Of a DNA stretch of 7,940 bases, positions 1 to 6,224 are shown piece after piece. The DNA is taken from assembly GCA_003531155.1 (NCBI GenBank), contig DQHR01000081.1, positions 5,353 through 13,292 on the forward strand, read 5' to 3'. Origin of the DNA: Bacteroidales bacterium (GTDB taxonomy: Bacteria; Bacteroidota; Bacteroidia; Bacteroidales; Tenuifilaceae). A program made the translations under genes and the position numbers. The notes beneath the pieces are model-generated. The model had not been told where the DNA came from. It saw only the letters and a list, made by a program, of their open reading frames with translations, and searched no databases. How positions within the stretch are numbered: position 1 is the stretch's first letter; every line of letters begins with the position of its first letter.

Positions 1-415
1 GTATCCACCCCGCCGGCTGGGTGCATAACAGACTGGTACGATCATTTAGGTTTTAAAAAAGCGAGCAATGTAGTTTTGTCAACTGGAACCTACCATGCTG
101 AGTCAAGGAATTTAACCACTGGCTGTACGAGTGGAACAAGAACGGCGGTTTCTGTTACTATTTACGCTGTTGTCCCTAGCCCATCCTTTCCAGTAGCGCA
201 AAGCTTTTGCGCAGGGGCTACCGTTTCATCTCTGGCCTCAACCCCACCGTCAGGCTCTGTAACGGACTGGTACTCCGTTTCAACAGGGGGAACAGCCCTA
301 GCTGGAACCACTGTTCTCACCACTGGACAATACTTCGCGCAGTCAAGGAGTACCTCTACAGGGTGTGTGAGCGTGACGAGATACCCTGTAAACGTAACGG
401 TAAACGCACTCCCCA
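1..415 (+). repeat. Two Ig_7-like (CHU_C-associated) surface domains, first one truncated
   Basis: Two consecutive domains share the same pattern: STPPxG..TDWY, then a small loop, VLxTGxYxAxSR, then TGC, then a V-x-V-T-V/I strand. This is the usual look of Bacteroidota Ig_7-type domains, in which a Trp-Tyr strand and a late Cys are conserved. The first copy lacks its N-terminal strands because of the window edge; the second runs from about 172 to 415 and begins with QSFCAGATV. They are extracellular spacer or adhesion modules. More copies may lie upstream. Confidence 0.8.
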
Positions 416-3400
416 CGGTTTATGCCGTAACGGGAGGTGGCACCTATTGTAGCGGTGGAGCAGGGGTTATTGTTGGGCTAAATGGCAGCCAAACAGGTGT
501 TAACTACCAGCTCAAACTCGGCACAGGCAATGTTGGATCGCCCGTTTCGGGGAGTGGAAGCGGAATTAGCTTCGGTAACGTAACGGGTGCAGGAACTTAT
601 ACTGTACTGGCCACAAATGCCACAACCGGTTGTTCAAATACGATGAACGGCAGTGCCGTAGTAGCCATTAACCCGCTTCCTACCGTATACCTCATCCAGG
701 GAGGAGGAGGATTCTGCACAGGCGAATCCGTGGTAAACGTGTACATGAATAGCACCGTCAGCGGTGTGAAGTACGAGCTGTACAAGGATGGCGTAAATAC
801 AGGGGTCAACTTTTACGGGAACGGTTATGGTCAAAATTTTCTAACGCATACCTCAGCGGTAGGAACATACACCGCAAAGGGCACCATAACATCAACAGGC
901 TGTAGTATTGCAATGAGCGGAAGCGTAACAGTCACCGAATTTCTAAAACCTACGCCAACGCTAATAGCTAGTTCTAACTCCATTTGTCCAGGTACCAGCG
1001 TCACCTTTACTGCGGGTCCAGGCTCTGGTACTGCCATTTCAACCTATGACTTCAAGGTCAACGGGGTGAGCAAGCAAATCGGTACCAACAACACGTTTAT
1101 CACCAATGCCCTTGTCAATAACGATGTGGTAACCATTGAGTCAACTACTATAAATGGATGTAAAGCTACAAGTGCAGGAATCACAATTACAGTAAATCCA
1201 CTTCCTAATTCATACGTTGTAACTGGTTTTAGTGGTTATTGTAGCGGTGGGAATGGAGTTGCTATTGGGTTGAATGGAAGTCAGGTCGGAGTAAACTACC
1301 AACTTAAACTTGAAGGAAACTCAGTTGGCTTGCCTATTTCTGGTTCAGGTGCTGCTCTAAATTTTGGAAATCAGATGGCAACTGGTAAATATAAAGTTTT
1401 GGGAACCAATACTAGTAGTGGTTGTTTTAAAGAAATGGGAAATGATCTAACAGTTAGCATATACCCTTTACCAACCCCGACCCTATCTGCAAGCAAAACA
1501 ACAATTTGCCAAGGAGACAATGTCGCTTTTACTGCAGGAACTGGCTCCGGAGTCTCTATTACGAACTATAACTTTAAGATCAACGGGGTCAGTAAGCAGA
1601 ATGGTTCTAGCGCTACATTTAGCGCCAATACACTTTTAAATAATGATCTTGTAACTGTTGAGGGCACCTCAACAAATGGATGTAAAGCTACAAGTTCTCC
1701 TATTACCATTATTGTTTATAATCCTATTACAATTACTACTCATCCTTTAGATGTTTCAGTTTCAGAAGGAAATAGTATTTCTTTTAGTATCATTGCAACA
1801 GGAACATCTTTAAACTATCAATGGCAGGCTAGTTCTGACGCTGGACTTACTTGGAATAATATAGGTGAGAATTCGTCTATCTATGGCATATCTGAGGTGC
1901 CTTTATTCATGAACGGATTCAAGTTTCGCTGTACAGTTAAGAATGAAGTTTGTCCGTCTATAAATTCATTAGCAGCAAATTTAGCGGTACAAAATGTACA
2001 AGAAATTAGTAAAATACCTTTTTCTGCTCCAAACATTGATAATAAACAAAACTATGTACAGGAAATAATTCTTAACAAAGAAATTTCTTTAACAACTCTA
2101 AATGATGTTTTAACAGGCACTAATTTATCTTTTAATTATGAGGATCTATCGTGTAAAATAAACTATTTTGATGGACTAGGAAGACCCTCACAAGAAGTTC
2201 AATACCGTACAAATCCTTTAGGTTATGATATTATTCAACCTTTTGCGTACGATGAATATGGAAGAGAAAATAAGAAGTATTTGCCTTACTCAAATGGTTA
2301 TAGCGGAGTTTTTCACTCAAATGCTTTAAAGAATAATTCAAGTTATTTAAATAGCGAACAATGTACTTTTTATTCTAGCCTGTCATCTGCACCATTTGCA
2401 GAAACTGTTTTCGATTCGTCACCTTTAAACAAAGTAGTTGAACAAGGCGCCCCAGGCGAATCATGGCAAATTCAAAAAGATGCTATTGGTACTAGCACTA
2501 GACTGGGTCACACTCAAAGGCTAGACTACTTAACCAATACTGGCGCTACTGAAGTTATTTTTTGGAAATTGAACTCAAGCAATCAACTAATAAGAAATAA
2601 CTACTATGGCCCCGGTGAATTGTATGTTTTACAAACAAAAGATGAGAATGGATATATTACCAAAGAGTACAAAAACAAACTTGGTTTAGTAATATTAAAA
2701 AAGACAGCAGTAAGTACTCAGGATGAAGCGCAAACTTATTATGCTTATGACGAATATAATAGGCTTAGATTTGTATTACCACCTATGATGGTTCAATCTT
2801 TAGGAACTAAAGATACTTTAAACTCTACAGATATTTTAGTTAAGAATTATGGATATTACTATCTTTACGATGACAATGGTCGAATGATTGTAAAGCAGTT
2901 CCCTGGTGCTGATCCTGTATATATGGTTTACGACGCTAGAAATAGACTTGTTCTTACGCAAGATGGAAATATGCGAAACGAACATAAATGGCTCTTTACA
3001 AAGTATGATGCGATAAATAGACCTATTATTACCGGAATTTATACAGATCTTACTAATACTACCCAAGAGTTAATGCAACTGGCTGTCAACACATTTTATG
3101 GGACTAATAGTGTTACAAATAATATATTCTTTGAAGTGGGAGGTACAGATATTCTTGGATACACAAACCGATCGTTCCCTATTCTAACAAATGATTTATC
3201 TTGTCTTACTGTTGCCTACTACGATAATTATAGCCAATGTACATCTCTTAATGGCTTTACTGGGCTAACCTTTGATTCTAATAGGAAAATTAGTACTTAT
3301 GTTGATAATGATGGGATAAGCAATGGTTACTTCGATCATATTAAGGGTTTAACTACCGGCACAAAAGTTAAAGTTCTTGATGGAAATGAATATACTACCA

Positions 3401-5523
3401 ATGCAAAATGGATGTATGGTATAACATACTATGATAATATATATCGCCCAATACAAAGCAAAGGAACTATTTATGATGGCACCACAAGCGGAGTTTCCAC
3501 TGTTAGCAATAAATACAGATTCAATGGATTAGTTGATCAAATTCTTGAGAGCCAAACGCTGAATGGCATTACAACAGAGTATAGCTCTTACTTTACTTAT
3601 GATCAGTCTGGAAGGTTAAGAAAAAAAGAGCAGCAGATTGTTGGGGATAATGACAATAGCAGGGTTACCATAGCCGAAATGACTTACAATGAATTAGGCC
3701 AACTTACAGATAAAAAGCTACATGGCGGAGCACAAAGCGTTGATTACAAGTACAATATCCGCGGTTGGTTAACTCAAATAAATGATCCTACGAATTTAGC
3801 AAATGATGGTACAGGAGATTCAGCTGACCTATTTGCGATGAACCTGAAATACAACGATACTGATGCAGAACTGGGTACTACTGCCCAATTCAATGGAAAT
3901 ATCTCTGCGATGGTTTGGAATACAAAAGACAAGGCAAAAAGCGCGTATACATTTGGTTATGATGGGCTAAACCGTCTCAAAGTTTCTGATTATAAATTAA
4001 GTACAGGAATTTGCAGCTATGCTGAAAGTGCTGCATACGAGGAAAAAGATTTAACTTACGACTTGAATGGCAACATAACACACCTTTTTAGATCTAATAA
4101 CAATGGTAGCCTACTGAATGATTTTACATATAGCTATAATGGTACAAACCAGCTGCAATCGTTGAGCGGCAGTGCAAATTTTATTTACGACAAAAATGGT
4201 AACATGACCACCGACGGGCTTAAGGGGTTCACCGTTAGCTATAATATGCTTAACTTGCCTTCTAGCATAGCAAAAGGAGGTGAGAGTGTTTCTTATATAT
4301 ACAACGCTAGTGGTGTTAAGTTGGCTAAACTGCAGAATGGAAACTTTCAACAGTTTTACAATGGCAACCTCGTTTATAATGGCAGTAAGCAGTTAGACTA
4401 CCTTATAACCAGTGAGGGAATAATTAAAGCTAATGTTGCTACTAATGGAACAGTAACTTACACATACGAGTACTATCTAAAGGATCATTTGGGTAATACA
4501 AGGGTTGTGTTTGATAAAAATAGGAATATTTTGCAAGCCTCAGATTACTATCCCTTTGGTAGCCGTTTCGAACCATTTAACCCTGAGAGTAGCAATAAAT
4601 ACCTTTACAACGGCAAGGAGTTACAGAATGAAACTATTGGTGGAACTACTTTGGGCTGGTACGATTACGGCGCACGGTTCTATGACCCAATGCTAGGAAG
4701 ATGGACTATCATTGATAATATGTCCGAGAAATTTCTTAGTACTACTCCATATGGTTATGCAGTAAATAACCCAATTGCTCTTATTGATGTAGATGGTAAT
4801 GAATGGTTCTATTACTCGAAAGATGGTAAAAGCGATCCAACATGGAATTGGCGTGATGAACATGAATATAAAACAGGGGTCAAAGATGTGAACGGGAAGG
4901 AATTGGTTTTGACTGGAGTAGAAGCAGTAGTGGTATTCGAAGGGTTTACTAAAGAGAGTTTAGGACCTAAATCAGGCCACGACAAAGAAGGAGATAAAGA
5001 AAAAAGCAATCAATATTTAGATGGGGTTGGTACAATTTCAGCTAAGGTAACCGTATATGGACCAGATAATAAAGATGATATAAGTGTATATAAAGGTTAT
5101 ACAAGCAGTTCTGATCCAAATTCTTTTGGTGAAGTTTCAGATGGTTTTTACAAAGGAAAGTATGTATCTCCTGGAAAAAATGGCCCACTTGATTCCCATT
5201 GGCAAGTTTTCACAAGAACAGGCAGTGATAAATTGCCCCCAAGATTTGGACAAAATATTGCGTTTCCTAATAGAAACCCAGCTTTTATTGACGGTATTTT
5301 TATTCATAGCAATAATGCCAACGGCTGGACTGGTACTTATATGAAAAATGGAGTTAAACATGGAATTTCTCAGGGTTGTTTTATAATTGATTATTCTCAA
5401 TGGGCTGACTTTAATTCGCAACTAAGTGGTGTGCAGAATTTTACCATTCAATTGGTTAGGAATATTCACCCACTTACTGCATTTGATTTTATGAAAAAGA
5501 TATCTCCTTCTAATTCAAAATAA
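1..5523 (+). CDS. RHS polymorphic toxin with Ig-like repeats, DUF6443-type domain and L,D-transpeptidase-like tip (5' partial)
   Basis: The frame is open from the first base and ends at TAA 5521-5523, giving 1840 residues; the start codon and any signal peptide lie upstream. A TTG at 76 is not the start, because codons 1-25 (STPPAGCITDWY...) already align with the next Ig repeat (STPPSGSVTDWY). Domain order by residue from the window edge: Ig_7-like domains 1-138, A/B repeats 139-575, Ig-like 576-664, DUF6443-type region about 681-823, YD repeats about 910-1450, RHS core about 1489-1600, variable tip 1601-1840. Known RHS proteins form a beta-cage that encloses and delivers a C-terminal toxin; the Ig array probably places it at the cell surface. 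The tip looks like a peptidoglycan-acting cysteine enzyme, and a lipoprotein gene follows after 14 bases, as expected for a toxin-immunity pair. Composition is mosaic (about 50% GC before 1140, lower after). The RHS assignment is very secure. Toxicity and the export route are inferred. Confidence 0.95.
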   Translation, partial: VSTPPAGCITDWYDHLGFKKASNVVLSTGTYHAESRNLTTGCTSGTRTAVSVTIYAVVPSPSFPVAQSFCAGATVSSLASTPPSGSVTDWYSVSTGGTALAGTTVLTTGQYFAQSRSTSTGCVSVTRYPVNVTVNALPTVYAVTGGGTYCSGGAGVIVGLNGSQTGVNYQLKLGTGNVGSPVSGSGSGISFGNVTGAGTYTVLATNATTGCSNTMNGSAVVAINPLPTVYLIQGGGGFCTGESVVNVYMNSTVSGVKYELYKDGVNTGVNFYGNGYGQNFLTHTSAVGTYTAKGTITSTGCSIAMSGSVTVTEFLKPTPTLIASSNSICPGTSVTFTAGPGSGTAISTYDFKVNGVSKQIGTNNTFITNALVNNDVVTIESTTINGCKATSAGITITVNPLPNSYVVTGFSGYCSGGNGVAIGLNGSQVGVNYQLKLEGNSVGLPISGSGAALNFGNQMATGKYKVLGTNTSSGCFKEMGNDLTVSIYPLPTPTLSASKTTICQGDNVAFTAGTGSGVSITNYNFKINGVSKQNGSSATFSANTLLNNDLVTVEGTSTNGCKATSSPITIIVYNPITITTHPLDVSVSEGNSISFSIIATGTSLNYQWQASSDAGLTWNNIGENSSIYGISEVPLFMNGFKFRCTVKNEVCPSINSLAANLAVQNVQEISKIPFSAPNIDNKQNYVQEIILNKEISLTTLNDVLTGTNLSFNYEDLSCKINYFDGLGRPSQEVQYRTNPLGYDIIQPFAYDEYGRENKKYLPYSNGYSGVFHSNALKNNSSYLNSEQCTFYSSLSSAPFAETVFDSSPLNKVVEQGAPGESWQIQKDAIGTSTRLGHTQRLDYLTNTGATEVIFWKLNSSNQLIRNNYYGPGELYVLQTKDENGYITKEYKNKLGLVILKKTAVSTQDEAQTYYAYDEYNRLRFVLPPMMVQSLGTKDTLNSTDILVKNYGYYYLYDDNGRMIVKQFPGADPVYMVYDARNRLVLTQDGNMRNEHKWLFTKYDAINRPIITGIYTDLTNTTQELMQLAVNTFYGTNSVTNNIFFEVGGTDILGYTNRSFPILTNDLSCLTVAYYDNYSQCTSLNGFTGLTFDSNRKISTYVDNDGISNGYFDHIKGLTTGTKVKVLDGNEYTTNAKWMYGITYYDNIYRPIQSKGTIYDGTTSGVSTVSNKYRFNGLVDQILESQTLNGITTEYSSYFTYDQSGRLRKKEQQIVGDNDNSRVTIAEMTYNELGQLTDKKLHGGAQSVDYKYNIRGWLTQINDPTNLANDGTGDSADLFAMNLKYNDTDAELGTTAQFNGNISAMVWNTKDKAKSAYTFGYDGLNRLKVSDYKLSTGICSYAESAAYEEKDLTYDLNGNITHLFRSNNNGSLLNDFTYSYNGTNQLQSLSGSANFIYDKNGNMTTDGLKGFTVSYNMLNLPSSIAKGGESVSYIYNASGVKLAKLQNGNFQQFYNGNLVYNGSKQLDYLITSEGIIKANVATNGTVTYTYEYYLKDHLGNTRVVFDKNRNILQASDYYPFGSRFEPFNPESSNKYLYNGKELQNETIGGTTLGWYDYGARFYDPMLGRWTIIDNMSEKFLSTTPYGYAVNNPIALIDVDGNEWFYYSKDGKSDPTWNWRDEHEYKTGVKDVNGKELVLTGVEAVVVFEGFTKESLGPKSGHDKEGDKEKSNQYLDGVGTISAKVTVYGPDNKDDISVYKGYTSSSDPNSFGEVSDGFYKGKYVSPGKNGPLDSHWQVFTRTGSDKLPPRFGQNIAFPNRNPAFIDGIFIHSNNANGWTGTYMKNGVKHGISQGCFIIDYSQWADFNSQLSGVQNFTIQLVRNIHPLTAFDFMKKISPSNSK
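1152..1173 (+). repeat. 22-base direct repeat, copy 1
   Basis: This copy matches 1674-1695 exactly over 22 bases and encodes NGCKATS at the end of the first B-type domain. The offset is 522 bases (174 codons), so it is in frame and domain-matched. It lies right at the point where GC content falls from about 50% to about 35%. Confidence 0.9.
1674..1695 (+). repeat. 22-base direct repeat, copy 2
   Basis: This is the second exact copy of the segment at 1152-1173, at the equivalent place (NGCKATS) in the second B-type domain. Flanking codons differ between the two domains, so the identity is confined to this short block. Confidence 0.9.
1726..1992 (+). other. Ig-like domain joining the repeat array to the RHS part
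   Basis: Residues 576-664 show a classic Ig layout: ITTHPLDVSVSEGNSISFS, then a core tryptophan strand (YQWQASSD.G..W..I), then a late F-R-C-T-V strand. It differs from the A and B repeats and resembles the Ig-like modules that end in 'G-x-x-Y/F-R-C-x-V' in secreted Bacteroidota proteins. It directly precedes the DUF6443-type region. Confidence 0.7.
2041..2470 (+). other. DUF6443-type domain at the entry of the RHS region
   Basis: Residues about 681-823 begin with QNYVQEIILNKE and continue with INYFDGLGRPSQEVQ, PFAYDEYGRENKKYLPY, a Tyr-rich stretch and APFAETVFDSSPLNKVVEQG. This order (YFDGLGRP, Y-D-x-x-G-R, KYLPY, SPLN+V.+.G.PG.+W) is what I recognise as the domain found at the start of the RHS part in Bacteroidota RHS proteins. 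It probably forms the first part of the cage. The family name is from memory of the pattern, without a search. Confidence 0.8.
2700..4440 (+). repeat. YD (RHS) repeat region
   Basis: Degenerate YD repeats recur through this stretch: YYAYDEYNRLRF (2737), YLYDDNGRMIVKQF (about 2857), YMVYDARNRLVL, TKYDAINRPI (3001), YYDNIYRPIQ (3427), FTYDQSGRLRKKE (about 3592), MTYNELGQLTDKK (3679), YKYNIRGWLTQI, FGYDGLNRLK (3952), LTYDLNGNIT (4051), FIYDKNGNM and YIYNASGVKLAKL. In structurally known RHS proteins such repeats build a spiral beta-sheet that encloses the toxin. GC is somewhat higher (about 42-47%) toward the end. Confidence 0.92.
4465..4800 (+). other. RHS repeat-associated core domain
   Basis: The segment runs from YEYYLKDHLGNTRVVFD (DHLGNTR at 4483-4503) through SDYYPFGSRFEP, KYLYNGKELQ, LGWYDYGARFYDPMLGRW and PYGYAVNNPIALIDVDGN, the hallmark order of the RHS core. 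The core closes the cage and marks the junction with the variable toxin. The junction motif is DVDGN where many RHS proteins have DPxG. GC falls within this core, from about 47% at 4621-4680 to about 33-35% from 4681 on. Confidence 0.95.
4801..5523 (+). other. Variable C-terminal tip, candidate L,D-transpeptidase (YkuD)/DUF5675-like toxin domain
   Basis: These 240 residues follow the RHS core and show no RHS pattern. Near the end, GIFIHS (His1769) is followed after 20 residues by SQGCF (Ser1790, Gly1792, Cys1793) and then a W-x-x-F segment. The H-x(n)-S/T-x-G-C arrangement is the active-site signature of YkuD-fold L,D-transpeptidases and of related DUF5675-like domains; the usual spacing in classical YkuD enzymes is about 14-17, so this copy has a longer loop. 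If active, Cys1793 would be the nucleophile and the target a peptidoglycan stem peptide in the periplasm. The first 100 or so residues (4801-5100) are polar and rich in Lys and Asp, and may be a linker or substrate-binding part. The motif is seen; the activity is inferred. Confidence 0.6.
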
Positions 5524-5537
5524 TAAATACTCTTGCC

Positions 5538-6029
5538 ATGAAATATTGTTTTATTTTAATCATCTCATTATTAATTTGTTGTAACCAGAGAACAGATATA
5601 AATAATTCTGGGACTAGGATTGAAAGAATAAAAAAAACTCCATATAGAAACATGGACGTTACTCCAGAGTTGAAAACAAAACTTATTGACATCGGAGAAT
5701 TAATTTGGAAGTCATATATTACAAGTAATTATAGTGCATGCCTTTTTAAAATAAAGAGTGATTCTATTGTTGAATTAATCGATACATCATTTAATGATAT
5801 CATAAAATTGAGATTTGAATCTTATGAGTTATGGAAAAATAAAGATTTCAAATTTACAGCATTAGTTTATAAGTCATCCTCAATAAATTCTATAACATTA
5901 AATACTCGTGATTTTTATGTTGTAGAAATAGAACATGAAGAACTAACAGGTACATTTTACCTATTCATACCAATTGATAGAAATTGGGATGTTAAAAAAA
6001 TTGAAGTAGGTTATGTTGATAGAAATTAA
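5538..6029 (+). CDS. Predicted lipoprotein, candidate immunity protein for the RHS tip
   Basis: This 163-residue protein begins with a very short lipoprotein signal, MKYCFILIISLLICCNQ. Cys15 is the best lipid-attachment site (Leu12-Ile13-Cys14 before it, with an unusual Cys at -1); Cys14 is the alternative. No acidic cluster follows the cysteine, so the surface-export signal described for some Bacteroidota lipoproteins is not evident, and a periplasm-facing location is the better guess. The mature part is mixed alpha/beta in appearance, rich in Lys, Ile, Asn and Ser, with no family I recognise. The start at 5538 is preferred because it supplies the signal; the next ATG (5652) would remove it. 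It lies 14 bases after the RHS stop, so the two are almost surely co-transcribed. GC is only about 30%, lower than the RHS gene and typical of cassette immunity genes. An immunity role is inferred from position and compartment. Confidence 0.85.
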   Translation: MKYCFILIISLLICCNQRTDINNSGTRIERIKKTPYRNMDVTPELKTKLIDIGELIWKSYITSNYSACLFKIKSDSIVELIDTSFNDIIKLRFESYELWKNKDFKFTALVYKSSSINSITLNTRDFYVVEIEHEELTGTFYLFIPIDRNWDVKKIEVGYVDRN

Positions 6030-6224
6030 TATGCCGTTACTCGACGTAGACCTCCACCGCTGACGCGAACTTAAATCCTCTGCTGTAGCCATTAGTCTAC
6101 AAAGTAACTAAAAGCGGTCTCAGTCTGCTAACATTGAGAGGAAAACTACTAAAATCTGATCAAAATAAAGGATTATTGAGTTACTGTAGTGCAAAGTTTT
6201 TTGAATTATAAAGAGATAAAACAA
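6030..6224. other. Intergenic region between two RHS cassettes with a GC-rich pocket
   Basis: This 195-base stretch has no credible gene. Bases 6031-6070 are about 60% GC, against about 30% in the lipoprotein gene before it and the A/T-rich stretch after it. On the reverse strand a short stop-bounded reading (GYSRGFKFASAVEVYVE, stop at 6037-6039) looks protein-like but is too short to call. A weak hairpin (6118-6139, seven base pairs including one G-T pair, eight-base loop) has no T-tract after it. I found no exact TAnnTTTG promoter element of the Bacteroidota type upstream of 6225, although a promoter for the next gene is expected here. The bases just before 6225 are A-rich with only a weak AGAG. 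Confidence 0.6.

Larger units (their letters stand above)
415..1725 (+). repeat. Ig/PKD-like repeat array A-A-B-A-B within the RHS protein
   Basis: Five domains of about 85-90 residues alternate between two types. Type A begins near 415, 680 and 1205 and has the pattern Y-x-V-T/Q-G-x-G-x-Y/F-C-x-G, then G-V-x-Y-x-L, G-T/K-Y-x-x, x-x-GC and an M-G-x linker ending in LPT or LPN. Type B begins near 950 and 1472 (PTPTL.AS....IC.G..V.FTAG, then NGVSKQ, then NGCKATS). Adjacent A-B pairs form a 522-base super-unit, shown by a 22-base identical repeat at 1152-1173 and 1674-1695. Repeats of these kinds are common in large secreted Bacteroidota proteins and are probably structural. Confidence 0.8.

Noticed and set aside
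76..78. TTG as the start codon of the large RHS gene
   Set aside because: The frame is open to base 1 and codons 1-25 encode part of an Ig repeat that matches the next one, so the gene starts upstream of the window.
162..416. Minus-strand open frame, with similar ones at 597-809, 634-834, 831-1037, 2836-3066, 4111-4350, 4812-5009, 5137-5421 and 5510-5692
   Set aside because: All lie opposite well-supported coding sequence on the + strand, have no recognisable domains, and are best explained as shadows.
415..1725. CRISPR or other non-coding repeat array
   Set aside because: The repeats are long, diverged, in frame and encode related protein domains.
6031..6063. A 10-codon ORF (MPLLDVDLHR) after the lipoprotein gene
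   Set aside because: It is too short, lacks a ribosome binding site and has no recognisable product.
6118..6139. Hairpin as a rho-independent terminator
   Set aside because: The stem is seven pairs with a G-T pair, the loop is eight bases, and the following bases are GGAAAACTAC rather than a T-tract.
6176..6212. TTGAGT and TATAAA as a -35/-10 promoter pair
   Set aside because: The spacer is 25 bases, too long, and neither matches the Bacteroidota TTTG and TAnnTTTG pattern.
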